A stretch of 64,000 nucleotides of DNA from CAVUQH01 sp963774445 (GCA_963774445.1 CAVZFC010000029.1:1-64000), one strand, 5' to 3'; positions 32,926-42,436 are shown, counted from the first letter of the stretch. Translations and numbers: made by a program. Notes: generated by a model from the sequence alone, not told the origin.

Positions 32926-33242
32926 CCGCCGGCCAGGGGCGCGAGGAGATAGATCTCGTCGCCGTTGACCAGCGCGCGGTCGCGGTTTTCGCCGACCGGG
33001 CAGCGCTCGCCGTTGAGCATGAGGGTGTCGGGCAGGTGCGGGCTGCCGTCGAGCGCCGCGCGCAACGGCACGCCCCGGCGATCGCCGCCGTCGATCAGCT
33101 GGCCGAGCGTAGTGCCCTCGGGCAGCGTCACCGCGCGGTTGACGTCGAACCAGCCGTCACCGATGCGACCGCGGATGAGCACCTGCACGCGAATGGTCGG
33201 GCCGCGGCGGAGGATCGAGCGGACGACGTCGCTCACGCCCAT
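32922..33242 (-). CDS. MoaD/ThiS-family sulfur-carrier-like protein
   Basis: The product has 106 residues. Residues 18-106 look like a beta-grasp ubiquitin-like fold, ending in DEIYLLAPLAGG. The C-terminal Gly-Gly is the mark of MoaD/ThiS sulfur carriers, which are activated as thiocarboxylates. Its ATG overlaps the AOR stop (TGATG), so the two are translationally coupled. MoaD-like proteins are frequent partners of tungsten AOR genes, where they may supply dithiolene sulfur to the pterin cofactor. No MoaE or MoeB lies nearby. Confidence 0.85.
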   Translation of the reverse strand: MGVSDVVRSILRRGPTIRVQVLIRGRIGDGWFDVNRAVTLPEGTTLGQLIDGGDRRGVPLRAALDGSPHLPDTLMLNGERCPVGENRDRALVNGDEIYLLAPLAGG

Positions 33243-35257
33243 CAGTCGAGCTGGCCCTCGAGCAGCTCGGCGATGCCCAGCTCGCCAGCGCGCTCCTGCG
33301 ACAGGCGACCGGTTTCCGGGTTCCAGTGCATGGCGGCGTAGTAGTCGCGGCGGAGCTCGAGGAGCGGTACGTGGACGCCGCGCAGAGGACCGGCGGACAG
33401 ATTGCCGTCGCCTTCGCCGAGCATGCGCGGATGCGGCTGGAAGTCTGTGGGTGACAGACCCTCGCGCCAGTTGAAGGCGGCGCGAAGGTTTTGGATGCGC
33501 TCGCCGGCGCGGAGCAACTCGGTGTCGTCGACATCCCAGCCGGTCAAGGCGTTGACCAGCTCGACCCAGGGCAACGCGCCGGTGAGCGAGGTGAACATGC
33601 ACAGGCCGAGGCCGTTGAGCGCCTGGTGACTGTTGGAGTGGTGGGCCTGGGCGACACCCTTGCCTTCGGTGCCCTTCCACTTGACGTTGGTCTGTTTGCT
33701 GTCGGCCCCGCCGGGAAGGGCGAACCCGACGCCGAAGGTCTCGTTCCACGACGCCGAGCCGGCGGTGTGACGCCCGGGGGTGGGGTCGGCGATGTAGGTC
33801 ACGCCCATGAGCGAAGTGAAGCGCGGGTCGTGGTAGGCGGGCTCCTGGCCGTGCACGTGAACGGCGAACGTCTCGGAGTCGCGGCCGACGTGAGCGGAGG
33901 CGGCGGCGGTGCCGTTGCCCAGCCAGGCGCCGCAGCCATCGCCGGTGCCCATCTTGACGGTGAGGGCGAGGGCGGCCTCGCCGTTGCCCCAACGCATGTC
34001 GATGCCGTCGAGATCGGTTTCGGGATCGAGGATGCCGCGCTCGACTGCTTCGCACACCCAACCGATGGTGGCCGACGAGCTGACCGCGTCCATGCCGTAA
34101 CGGTTGCAGGCGTCGTGGCAGGCGGTCACCAGCTCGAGGTCGTCGTTGAGGATGTTGGCGCCGAAGCCGCAAATGGTCTCGTAGTCGGGTCGACGTACGT
34201 CTTCGAGGCCGCGGTTCTTGACGCGGACGATGCCCTTGCACGGCATCGGGCAATCGCCACAGGAGAGCTTCTTGGTGATGTAGCGATCGACCTCTTTGCC
34301 GTCGAGCTTGTAGCCCATCTTGCGCAGGGGGAAGTCGCGCGAGCCGACGCCTTTCCAGTTCTTGACCGGGGCGTCGCCGTTCTCGATGCTGAGGCTGACG
34401 GCGGCGGTGGTGCCGCGGTCGCTCCACAGCTGGCGCATGGCCGGGGTCGGCGCGGTGATCTTCATGCCGCGGCGGGGGAAGATGCGATAGAGCCAGGCCA
34501 GCCAGCGCTTCGGCTTGGACATCCAGACCATGAAGCGCATGAACAGGCCGATGTCGCGCTTGTACTCGTCGGTGATGCGCTTGCAGACGGCCGAGAACTC
34601 CACGGGCCGGGCGACCGGCAACGCGCCGGAGCCGCCGACCACGATCGCCTTGAGGTTCTTGCTGCCGTAGATGGCGCCGAAGCCCTGGCGGCCGAAGGCA
34701 TGGTAGCGGTCGTTCATGACCGACGCGAGCAGCGCCTGGCGCTCGCCGGCGGGGCCGATGGCAGAGACGCCGACGTCGCGCTTGCCGCCGTGCATGGCCT
34801 TGAGCGTGTCGAAGCACTCGGGGATCTCCGTGCCCCAGAGGCTACCGGCCGGCTCGAAGCGGACCTCGTCATCGCGGACCACCAGGACCGTCGGCTCTTC
34901 GGCCCGCCCGGTGACCACCAGCGCGTCGTAGCCCGCGCGGCGCAAGTGCGCCGCCACGCTCCCGCCCGAATTCGAATCCGCCCAGGTCCCCGTCAGCGGC
35001 GATTTGCCGACAATCTGAATCCGCCCCGAAAACGGAGCCCCCGTCCCCGTCAGCAACCCTGCGCAGATCCCGAAACAAGTATCTGGCACCAACGGGTCAG
35101 CACCGACCGGGAAGTGCTTCCACATGAGGTAGGCGCCCAGACCGTAGCCACCGAGGAACTGCCGATTGACGTTTTCGGAGATCTCCTCGACACGGTGGGA
35201 CTGGTCGGTGAGGTTGACGAACAGGACGCGACCGTGGGTGCCGTAGCGCTGGCTCAT
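33242..35257 (-). CDS. Aldehyde:ferredoxin oxidoreductase family, tungsten/molybdenum pterin enzyme
   Basis: The product has 671 residues. N-terminal motifs NRQFLGGYGLGAYLM and SGRIQIVGKSPLTGTWADS bind the pterin. The [4Fe-4S] ligands are C333, C336 and C340 (SCGDCPMPC), with the fourth Cys at C553 (LGLCMFTSLTG). The family oxidises aldehydes to acids or reduces acids with ferredoxin using a bis-pterin W or Mo centre. The ATG at 35257 is preferred; one at 35275 is possible. The sequence resembles the broad AOR clade found in aerobic delta-proteobacteria, so the substrate should not be assumed. Coupled to the MoaD-like gene. Confidence 0.9.
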   Translation of the reverse strand: MSQRYGTHGRVLFVNLTDQSHRVEEISENVNRQFLGGYGLGAYLMWKHFPVGADPLVPDTCFGICAGLLTGTGAPFSGRIQIVGKSPLTGTWADSNSGGSVAAHLRRAGYDALVVTGRAEEPTVLVVRDDEVRFEPAGSLWGTEIPECFDTLKAMHGGKRDVGVSAIGPAGERQALLASVMNDRYHAFGRQGFGAIYGSKNLKAIVVGGSGALPVARPVEFSAVCKRITDEYKRDIGLFMRFMVWMSKPKRWLAWLYRIFPRRGMKITAPTPAMRQLWSDRGTTAAVSLSIENGDAPVKNWKGVGSRDFPLRKMGYKLDGKEVDRYITKKLSCGDCPMPCKGIVRVKNRGLEDVRRPDYETICGFGANILNDDLELVTACHDACNRYGMDAVSSSATIGWVCEAVERGILDPETDLDGIDMRWGNGEAALALTVKMGTGDGCGAWLGNGTAAASAHVGRDSETFAVHVHGQEPAYHDPRFTSLMGVTYIADPTPGRHTAGSASWNETFGVGFALPGGADSKQTNVKWKGTEGKGVAQAHHSNSHQALNGLGLCMFTSLTGALPWVELVNALTGWDVDDTELLRAGERIQNLRAAFNWREGLSPTDFQPHPRMLGEGDGNLSAGPLRGVHVPLLELRRDYYAAMHWNPETGRLSQERAGELGIAELLEGQLD

Positions 35258-35343
35258 GGGCGCATTTGAGCGCATCGAAGGCGGCTTGGCCAGCTGCAGT
35301 CTGAAAGGTGAACCCCGTGTTCGAGGCCGGCGAGTGGCCGAAT

Positions 35344-35382
35344 CCCGGACAAGCGGTGTCCGGGGCGGCGGACGGTTGTCCG
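35344..35382. repeat. Two REP-like hairpins upstream of RAYT-like gene
   Basis: CCCGGACA-AGCGG-TGTCCGGG (35344-35364) is a perfect 8-base stem. CGGAC-GGTT-GTCCG (35369-35382) is a second stem with the same core. Paired palindromes near the gene are typical of REP elements mobilised by RAYTs. Confidence 0.55.
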
Positions 35383-35445
35383 GCAGGGCGGACGCGGGGG
35401 ACGGCGGTTCGCGTAGTTGGCGGTGGCACGACATGTGGTGTGGGG

Positions 35446-36393
35446 ATGAGTGTGGGACGTCCCCTGCGCGTGCTGCCGGCGGGTGCGATGGTCGAGGTGA
35501 CCACGCGCTGCCAGCAATCGCGGCTGCTTCTGCGGCCGTCGTCGTCGACCAACCGGACGGTGCTGGGCGTGCTCGGGCGCGCGCTGTCGATGTACGAGGT
35601 GTCGCTGCACGGCTTCTGCGCGATGTCCAATCACCTGGAGATGCTGACGACGCCGGCGTCCGCCGGCGAGCTGGCGTCGTTCATGCGCTTCGTCAACCGC
35701 GAGATCTCGCGGCGGGTCGGCGGCTGGCTGGTCGATTGGCGCGAGGGATTCTGGGGACGGCGGTACCGGCACATCGTGGCGCCGACCGCCGAGGACGAGC
35801 TCGACCGGTTGCGCTATTTGATGGCGCAGGGCTGCAAGGAGAACCTGGTATGGCGCCCGCAAGAGTGGCCGGGGGCGGCCTCGCACCGCGCCCTGACGCG
35901 CGGCGAGCGACTGGTCGGCTACTGGGTCGACCGAACGGCGATGACGCGGCACGGGGCCAGTGAGCTCGAGGCGACCACGGCGTATCCGATCGAGCTCGCG
36001 TCGATTCCGTCGCTGGCACACCTCGCGCGACCGGCGTACCGGCGCGTTTGCGCAGATCTGGCTCAGGAGATCACCAAGGAGACCGCCGCCCGTCACCGTG
36101 CGGACGGCACCCGCCCGCTGGGCGTCCGTGCGGTGCGCCGCATGCACCCGCACAGCAAGCCGCACGAGACCAACCGCACCCCCGCGCCGCTCGTGCACGC
36201 GCGCAACCCGGTCGTGCGCAGGGCTTACCGGCGGATGATCCGCCTGGCCGAGCAGTGCTACCGCCGGATCATGCGACAGCTCCACGCCACCGCTCCCGCG
36301 CATCCCTTTCCCGCCGGCATGATCGTGCCGCCGTTCCTGGTCTCGGTCATCCCTCCCGCCCCCTGGACACCCCCGTCACGCGGCGACCCCTGA
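35446..36393 (+). CDS. RAYT-like (Y1 transposase family) protein with degenerate active-site motifs
   Basis: The product has 315 residues from the ATG at 35446. The order of conserved segments (VEVTTRC, HGFCAMSNHLEML, WREGFWGRRYRHI, DELDRLRYLMAQGCKENLV) matches REP-associated tyrosine transposases. However, the HUH motif reads H63-L-E65 instead of H-x-H, and the usual catalytic Tyr position in the following helix (FMRFVNREISRRV) shows no Tyr. The C-terminal extension with HPHSKPHETNRTPAPLVHA occurs in relatives found in delta-proteobacteria. Palindromes flank the gene on both sides. It may be a domesticated or inactive relative. The start could lie up to 46 codons earlier. Confidence 0.75.
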   Translation: MSVGRPLRVLPAGAMVEVTTRCQQSRLLLRPSSSTNRTVLGVLGRALSMYEVSLHGFCAMSNHLEMLTTPASAGELASFMRFVNREISRRVGGWLVDWREGFWGRRYRHIVAPTAEDELDRLRYLMAQGCKENLVWRPQEWPGAASHRALTRGERLVGYWVDRTAMTRHGASELEATTAYPIELASIPSLAHLARPAYRRVCADLAQEITKETAARHRADGTRPLGVRAVRRMHPHSKPHETNRTPAPLVHARNPVVRRAYRRMIRLAEQCYRRIMRQLHATAPAHPFPAGMIVPPFLVSVIPPAPWTPPSRGDP

Positions 36394-36444
36394 CCGCCTC
36401 CCCGCCGCCGTGCCCATACCCCGAGCCGCCCCGCGCCCCCCGCG

Positions 36445-36470
36445 GGACGGCCGTCCTGCGTTCGAACGCA
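36445..36470. repeat. Two adjacent perfect palindromes
   Basis: GGACGGCCGTCC (36445-36456) is directly followed by TGCGTTCGAACGCA (36457-36470). Both are perfect palindromes. They lie in the 200-base gap after the RAYT-like gene, which otherwise holds no gene that I can support. Confidence 0.6.
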
Positions 36471-36562
36471 AACGAGCCGCTCCAAACGAGCCAAACGACC
36501 TATCTCCAACGCGCACGCACACCCCATTCCGAGGCACGCGCGCTCCCCCGAGTGCGTCCCCC

Positions 36563-36580
36563 AAAAAAGTCTCTGACACC
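36563..36580. other. Possible RAYT-element end, AAAAAAGTCTCTGACACC
   Basis: An A-run followed by GTCTCTGACACC lies 170 bases after the RAYT-like gene. I recall GTGTCAGAGAC-T-run sequences near relatives of this transposase family. That is memory rather than comparison, so the call is tentative. No second copy is seen in the window. Confidence 0.25.
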
Positions 36581-36595
36581 TTTGAGGGGCGTCGC

Positions 36596-39364
36596 TCAGT
36601 GGTGGCGCGTGGAGGTGCCGTAGGTGACGGTGAGATCGACGGGGGCGTCTTTGCGAATCACGCGGATGCTGGTGCGCTGGCCGGGCTTGGCGCGCTGGAG
36701 GACGTACATGAGGTCGTGGATCTCGTGGATGTCGGTCTTGCCGATGCGCACGATGCGGTCGCCGCGCTGGAGGCCGCCCTTTTCGCCGGGACCGCCGGGG
36801 CGAACGCCGGCCAGCAACACGCCGGGCTTGCCGCTGGTGTCGGCGTAATCGGGGATCGTTCCGAGCGCGGCGCCGAAGGATCGGGCGTCGCCGGCCGGCA
36901 GCGGCGCGGCCACCTTCTTGTACGTGATCCGCCCGGCCCGACTCGCGGTCTGCATGGCGACGTCGGCGACGATGGTCGCCGCTTGGCCGGCACCCGCGGC
37001 GTTGATCCGGTCGGTGTCGTCGGTGCTCTTGTGATAGTCCTCGTGCGCTCCGGTGAAGAAGTGCAGCACCGGCACGCCCGCGGCGTAGAACGGGGTCTGA
37101 TCAGATGGTCCGTAGCCGCCGCCGCCGATGTTGCACTTCACCCCGGCGCGATCACACGCCGGCGCCACGAGCCCCGACCACTCCACGCCCGACTCGCCGC
37201 CGAGCACGGTCAGGACGTTCCGCCGCATGCGGCCAACCATGTCCATGTTGAGCATCGCCACGACGTCGGTCATCGCCAGCCCGGGCGGTGGCTCCTTGAC
37301 GAAGTGACTCGATCCCAACACCCCCGACTCCTCGGCGCTGAACCCGACCACCCACACGTCTCGCCGCAGCTGGTCCTTCTTCGCCGCCAGCTGCCGCGTC
37401 ACTTCGATCAGCGCGGCGGTCCCCGACGCATTGTCGTCGGCGCCGTTGTGCACCGCGTGCACGTCCGGCTCGAGTGAGTTGGGCCCGCCGTAGCCGAGAT
37501 GATCGTAGTGCGCGCCGACCACCACGACCCCCGGCAACTTGTCCGCCGCGCCCGCGCGCACGACGCCGACCACATTGGCCACGGCAGCCATTTCGCGCTC
37601 GAGCGCCACGGTCGCCGTCACCCGATGCGACCCGCGGGCGAGCCGCGCGCCGGCAGCGCGTCCGACGATCACCACCGGGATGCCGACGTCACCGGTAGTC
37701 GGCAGCAGCGCAGGAAACTGTGCCTCCGCCGGCGCCTGAGCCCCCTTGGCCACCACCGGCAGGTCGACCACGAGCATTCCCACCGCGCCGTGCTCGCGCG
37801 CGGTGAACGCCTTGTAGCGCAGGTCGCTGTAGCGCCGCTTGGCCTCGTCGCCGTCGAACGGCTTGCCCTCGGGCACGAAGCGCCGCACCACCACCACCTT
37901 GCCCTTGGCCCGCACTCGCTTGTAATCGTCCACGCCCAGCTCCGGCGCGACCACGCCGTAGCCGGCAAACACCGTGCGTCCCTTCAGCTCACCGGTCGCG
38001 GAGAACGACAGCGGCGCCGCGCGATCGGCGCCCTTGCCGTCGACCGTCAACGTCGCCTCGCCCTTCATCGACACCGCGACGTCGAACGGCTGGGCGAACG
38101 CGCCGTCCTTCATCCCGCCCTCGGCGCCGGCAGCGCGCAGCTGCTCGGTCAGCCATTTCTGCGACGCCTCCAGCCCCTTGGTCCCGACGCCGCGCCCCTC
38201 GCGCGCGTCGTCGGCCAGCCACGCGATACTGGCGAGCAAACGGTCGGCGGCGGTCTCGGTGATCGGCCCCTGCGCGTCCTCGACCCAGCGCGCGACGAAG
38301 ACGTTGGTCTCGTGCGGCTTGGCGTTGTGGCGATTGGACGAGAACGCAATCCGTCCTCCGTCGGGCGAAAACATCGGGAAGCCGTCGAACCCCTTGCCGT
38401 AGGTGATCCGCTCCAGATGCGAGCCGTCGACGTTGACCGCCCAAATGTCGAACTCGCGCCCATGCGGGTCGGGATAGTTCGACGCAAACAGAATCCTCTT
38501 GCCCGACGGATGGAAGTACGGCGCGAACGACGCCGCCGCCAGGTAGGTCACCTGCCGCGGGTTCGATCCATCGGCGTCGGCGACGTAGATCTCGAGCTGC
38601 GTCGGCCGCACCATGTTCTGCTTGAGCAGCCGCTTGTAGTCCTCCAGCGCCTCGCCCTCGGGCCGCGACGCCCGCCACACGATCTGCTTGCAGTCGCGCG
38701 AGAAGAACGCGCCGCCGTCGTACCCGGGCGTGTCGGTCAGCCTCACGACGTTCTTGCCGTCGGCGTCCATCCGATACAGATCGAGGTCGCCGTCGCGCAC
38801 CGACGTGAAGATGATCGAGCCGTCCACCGGGCAGGTCGTCGCCTCGGCGTCGTAGCCGGGCGTGTGCGTCAGGTTGACCAGCCCGGTCCCGTCAACGTTG
38901 GCCTTGTAGATGTCGTAGTCGAACAGGCCCCAGACGTAGCCCTGGGACATGTCCGGCGGGGTCGGACACTCTGGCCCGCTCTCGTGCGTTAACGAGTAGA
39001 TCACCTGCTTGTCGCCGTCGAGGAAGTAGGAACAGGTGGTCCGCCCCTTTCCGGTCGACACCAGCGTCCCCTCGCCGCCGCTCGAACCGTCCGCCGGCAT
39101 CCGCACGATCTGATCGCACTCATACGGCGGCCGCGTGGTCTGCATGATCAGCTGCGTGCCGTCGGTCAACCAGTACGCCTCGGCGTTCTCGCCGCCGAAC
39201 GTCAGCTGCTTCAGATCCGCCAGGTGCACCTCGGCCGGGTCGCGCACGTCGACGGCCGCGGGCGGCTCCTGTGGTTGGGTCTGGATGGGCGGTGGGCTCG
39301 ACGAGCAAGCCACCGCGAGACTCAGGGCGGCAAGAACACCGCCGGTCATCGTAGTGCGTTTCAT
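36596..39364 (-). CDS. TolB-like propeller / M28 metallopeptidase / PDZ lipoprotein
   Basis: The product has 922 residues from the ATG at 39364. The signal ends in LSLAVACSSSP (lipobox). Residues about 50-390 are PD40/TolB-type beta-propeller blades (YKANVDGTGLVNLTHTPG, DLYRMDADGKNVVRLTD). Residues about 400-820 form an M28 aminopeptidase with an inserted PA-like domain. Zinc ligands and catalytic residues lie in GAHYDHLG (H619, D621), NGADDNASGTA (D643/D644), EESGVLGS and HEDYHKSTDDTD. Residues about 840-922 are a PDZ domain (GPGEKGGLQRGDRIVRIG). It is probably an outer-membrane or surface peptidase of degradative metabolism. Confidence 0.9.
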   Translation of the reverse strand: MKRTTMTGGVLAALSLAVACSSSPPPIQTQPQEPPAAVDVRDPAEVHLADLKQLTFGGENAEAYWLTDGTQLIMQTTRPPYECDQIVRMPADGSSGGEGTLVSTGKGRTTCSYFLDGDKQVIYSLTHESGPECPTPPDMSQGYVWGLFDYDIYKANVDGTGLVNLTHTPGYDAEATTCPVDGSIIFTSVRDGDLDLYRMDADGKNVVRLTDTPGYDGGAFFSRDCKQIVWRASRPEGEALEDYKRLLKQNMVRPTQLEIYVADADGSNPRQVTYLAAASFAPYFHPSGKRILFASNYPDPHGREFDIWAVNVDGSHLERITYGKGFDGFPMFSPDGGRIAFSSNRHNAKPHETNVFVARWVEDAQGPITETAADRLLASIAWLADDAREGRGVGTKGLEASQKWLTEQLRAAGAEGGMKDGAFAQPFDVAVSMKGEATLTVDGKGADRAAPLSFSATGELKGRTVFAGYGVVAPELGVDDYKRVRAKGKVVVVRRFVPEGKPFDGDEAKRRYSDLRYKAFTAREHGAVGMLVVDLPVVAKGAQAPAEAQFPALLPTTGDVGIPVVIVGRAAGARLARGSHRVTATVALEREMAAVANVVGVVRAGAADKLPGVVVVGAHYDHLGYGGPNSLEPDVHAVHNGADDNASGTAALIEVTRQLAAKKDQLRRDVWVVGFSAEESGVLGSSHFVKEPPPGLAMTDVVAMLNMDMVGRMRRNVLTVLGGESGVEWSGLVAPACDRAGVKCNIGGGGYGPSDQTPFYAAGVPVLHFFTGAHEDYHKSTDDTDRINAAGAGQAATIVADVAMQTASRAGRITYKKVAAPLPAGDARSFGAALGTIPDYADTSGKPGVLLAGVRPGGPGEKGGLQRGDRIVRIGKTDIHEIHDLMYVLQRAKPGQRTSIRVIRKDAPVDLTVTYGTSTRHH

Positions 39365-39376
39365 CGCGCGTCTCGG

Positions 39377-39459
39377 TGCCGGGGGTCGGACTCGAACCGA
39401 CACTCCCTCGCGGGAAGGGGCTTTTGAGACCCCCGAGTCTACCATTTCTCCACCCCGGC
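39377..39459 (-). tRNA. tRNA-Leu (anticodon CAA)
   Basis: The minus strand folds as a class II tRNA of 83 bases. The acceptor GCCGGGG pairs with CCCCGGC, the discriminator is A, the anticodon stem GGGGT/GCCCC encloses CTCAAAA with anticodon CAA, a long variable arm reads TTCCCGCGAGGGAG, and the T arm is GTCGG-TTCGAGT-CCGAC. The 3' CCA is not encoded (CCG follows). It lies 12 bases before the M28 peptidase start. Confidence 0.95.
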
Positions 39460-39550
39460 AGAGTTCGCCGCGGGGCCGCGGCGCGGGCGCATGATAATAC
39501 CCGCGCCCGCCAATGGCGAGGCGCGGGTACGGGAAGCGCACGGCCGCGGG

Positions 39551-39832
39551 CTACATGCCGCTGTCGTCGTCCGGCGCATCGGCGCCGTCGTCGGCCGGTG
39601 CCGCCGGGGCGGCCTCGTCCATGCCACCCGGGGCCTTGTCCGCGCCGTACATGGCGCCGCCGTAGGCCGCGCCACCATAGCCCTCGCCGCCCGCGGACGC
39701 GGCGCTGTTCGACGATGCGGCAGGCGTCACCGGCTGCTGGGCGGACGGTGCGGTGGCCGACGAGCCGGCGCAAGCGACGCCGAGAACGGCGCCGAGCGCG
39801 GCAGAAAGGAAAGCAATGCTGAGCTTCTTCAT
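39551..39832 (-). CDS. Small Gly/Ala-rich predicted lipoprotein
   Basis: The product has 93 residues from the ATG at 39832, with GGAGGAG at the right distance. The signal ends in LGAVLGVACAGSS (lipobox). The mature part is low-complexity: Ser/Ala-rich, then GGEGYGGAAYGGAMYG, then an acidic tail (APADDGADAPDDDSGM). No fold is expected. It could be a surface or adhesion-related small lipoprotein, or a pool protein of unknown role. Strong start signals make it likely real. Confidence 0.7.
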   Translation of the reverse strand: MKKLSIAFLSAALGAVLGVACAGSSATAPSAQQPVTPAASSNSAASAGGEGYGGAAYGGAMYGADKAPGGMDEAAPAAPADDGADAPDDDSGM

Positions 39833-39905
39833 GATTGTACTCCTCCGGTAAGACAACGCCGGCAACCCGCCGTCGCTCCCCAGAAACGTCGCCGGTCTCA
39901 CCGGC

Positions 39906-40220
39906 TTACACGTCCGTGATTTCGGCCAGCGCGGCCTCGAGCTCGCCTCGCGCGTGCCCGTCACCGGCCCGTCCCGCGGCCTCGATCCCGCGCTGGTAAA
40001 CCGCCGCGGCCTGCTCCCGCCGTCCGAGCGCCACCAGCGTTCCCCCGGCCATCAAGTAGGCCGGCACGTAGTCGGGGAACCGCTCGAGCAGCACCTCGAA
40101 CTGCGCCCAGGCCCCCCCATGATCGCCCGCCCCCGCCAGCTCGACGGCCAACCCGTAACGCGGGAAGGGATCGTCCGGACGCTGGGCGACGAACGCTTGC
40201 AATGCAGCGATTCGGTCCAT
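39906..40220 (-). CDS. Small TPR-like protein
   Basis: The product has 104 residues with about two and a half tetratricopeptide-like units (DDPFPRYGLAVELAGAGDHG, PAYLMAGGTLVALGRREQA). These helical hairpins mediate protein contacts. No signal peptide or other domain is present, so it is cytosolic. It is divergent from the DUF429 gene. Partner unknown. Confidence 0.78.
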   Translation of the reverse strand: MDRIAALQAFVAQRPDDPFPRYGLAVELAGAGDHGGAWAQFEVLLERFPDYVPAYLMAGGTLVALGRREQAAAVYQRGIEAAGRAGDGHARGELEAALAEITDV

Positions 40221-40246
40221 GACAGTGCGAGGTCGGGGAGTCGGTC

Positions 40247-40252
40247 TATACT
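40247..40252 (+). promoter_or_regulatory. TATACT -10-like element
   Basis: TATACT lies 33 bases before the GTG at 40286. A transcript from it would start near 40259, which excludes the upstream GTG at 40253 as start. The -35 is unclear. Confidence 0.35.
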
Positions 40253-40285
40253 GTGATAAAACCAGAGAGAACGCGAGTCTCGGTG

Positions 40286-41170
40286 GTGCCGCACATCTAC
40301 CATACCTTCCTCGGGGTCAACCTCGGGGGCGCGCGTGGAAAAACCACGGCGGTGGCGATCCTGCAAGCCGCCGAGGGCGCCGTCCTCGTGCACGACGTCA
40401 GCACCCGCGCCCGCAACGGTGCCCCGTGGTGCGACGACGCCCTGGTCGAGCTGGCGATCTCGCTCGACGGCGCCGTCGCCGCCATCAACGCGCCGCTCAC
40501 GGTGCCGGCCTGCCTGCGCTGCCAGCTGCCGGTCTGCCCCGGGCAGGAGGCGTGCGTCGATCCGGCCGTGGTCTGGCTGCGCAGCGAGGGCGCCAACCTG
40601 ATCGAGGCCGCCGCCGCGACCGACCGCGACCGCATCGTCGCCATCCCCAGCGCGAGCCGCGCGCTGACCGCCCGCACGTTCACCCACCCGCCCAAGGCGC
40701 CCACGCGTCTGGCGCCATACGTCCACCGCTGCGCTGAGATCGACCTCGTCTACCGCCGCCGGCTGCTGCCCCGCGACTGCATGGGCGCGGCCACCGGGCC
40801 GATCGCCGCGCGCGCCGCCCACCTGGGCCGCCGCCTGGCCGGCCGCGGCTTCTCGCTCAACGACAACCTCATCGAGGTCTCACCCCGCGCCACCGTCGGC
40901 GCGCTGTTCGGCACCGCCGCCGCCCGCGGCTACAAGCGCGACGCCGATCCGTGGCAGACCCGCGCCGGCATCGTCGAGGGACTCGCCGACCTCGGCTTCG
41001 CCCGCTCCAGCCGCCTGTCGCGCGAAGAAGTGCTGCGCAACGACCACTGCTTCGAAGCGCTGCTCAGCGCCTACACCGCCTACCTGCGCCAGCGCGACGG
41101 CTGGCGCATGCCCGACGGTGCCCCGCACGACGAAGACGGCTACATCTGGGCCCCGCCCGAAAACAGCTAA
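40286..41170 (+). CDS. DUF429 family protein (predicted RNase H-like nuclease)
   Basis: The product has 294 residues. The opening FLGVNLGGARGKTTAVAIL matches the first strands of the DUF429 fold, with INAPLTVP and PSASRALTARTFTH further on, and PVCPGQEACVD holding two of several cysteines. DUF429 proteins are predicted RNase H-like enzymes; activity is unproven for most. GTGs at 40253, 40283 and 40286 are all in frame; 40286 is chosen from the promoter position. Convergent with the HNH gene. Confidence 0.72.
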   Translation: MPHIYHTFLGVNLGGARGKTTAVAILQAAEGAVLVHDVSTRARNGAPWCDDALVELAISLDGAVAAINAPLTVPACLRCQLPVCPGQEACVDPAVVWLRSEGANLIEAAAATDRDRIVAIPSASRALTARTFTHPPKAPTRLAPYVHRCAEIDLVYRRRLLPRDCMGAATGPIAARAAHLGRRLAGRGFSLNDNLIEVSPRATVGALFGTAAARGYKRDADPWQTRAGIVEGLADLGFARSSRLSREEVLRNDHCFEALLSAYTAYLRQRDGWRMPDGAPHDEDGYIWAPPENS

Positions 41171-41183
41171 CCGAGACACCTCC

Positions 41184-41687
41184 TCAGAAGAGGAAGTCGC
41201 GCCAGGGCTCTGGCGGGTCGCCATAGCGCAGCGGCGACGACGGCAGCCGCTCCGGCCGCTGCGGCTCCTTGTGCAGCCTCATCCGCGCCTGCTCCGGCGT
41301 ACGGCTGCCCTTGCGCCGGTTGCACGGTCCGCACGCGGTGACCAGGTTCTCCCACGAGCTCGAGCCGCCCTGCGAGCGCGGCACCACGTGGTCACACGTC
41401 AGCTCCTGGGGCGGCAGCTGCACGCCGCAGTACTGGCAGCGGAAGCCGTCGCGCAGGAACACGTTGCGCCGCGAGAAGGCGATCCGCACCTTCTGCCGCC
41501 GGACGAAGCGGACCAGCTTGACCACCGCCGGCTGCTCGATGGTCCACGAGACCGCCCGCAGGACCCGCTTGTACGCGCGCACCAGCTCGACCTTGCCCAA
41601 ATAGAGCATCGATACGGCGCGCTGCCACGTGATCACCTGGAGCGGCTCGTACGTCGAGTTCAGCAGCAGGCAACGCGGTGTCGCCAT
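41184..41687 (-). CDS. HNH endonuclease family protein
   Basis: The product has 167 residues. The C-terminal half is an HNH/McrA-type domain: CQYCG (zinc pair one), TCDHVVPRSQGG with the DH catalytic pair, SWENLVTACGPCNRRKGSRTP with the Asn and the second Cys pair. The N-terminal LLLNSTYEPLQVITWQRAV is conserved in a widespread family of bacterial HNH proteins not linked to restriction. Ends converge with DUF429, 13 bases apart. The role is not known for the family. Confidence 0.9.
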   Translation of the reverse strand: MATPRCLLLNSTYEPLQVITWQRAVSMLYLGKVELVRAYKRVLRAVSWTIEQPAVVKLVRFVRRQKVRIAFSRRNVFLRDGFRCQYCGVQLPPQELTCDHVVPRSQGGSSSWENLVTACGPCNRRKGSRTPEQARMRLHKEPQRPERLPSSPLRYGDPPEPWRDFLF

Positions 41688-41764
41688 CTCGACTCAAAAT
41701 GTAGCCTGCCCGGATCGACTGGGCAAATCGCCGGCAAATTCGCCCGGCTCGGGCGCGACCTGGA

Positions 41765-42436
<672 letters not shown>

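Noticed and set aside
35308..35445. Longer N terminus of the RAYT-like protein
   Set aside because: Those 46 codons would run through the REP-like hairpins and lack protein-like conservation; the ATG at 35446 gives the usual family start.
39377..39459. tRNA-Leu as an integration site of a genomic island
   Set aside because: No integrase, no direct repeat of the tRNA 3' end and no composition change were seen nearby.
39364..39541. N-terminal extension of the M28 peptidase
   Set aside because: It would read through tRNA-Leu, and the lipoprotein signal begins at 39364.
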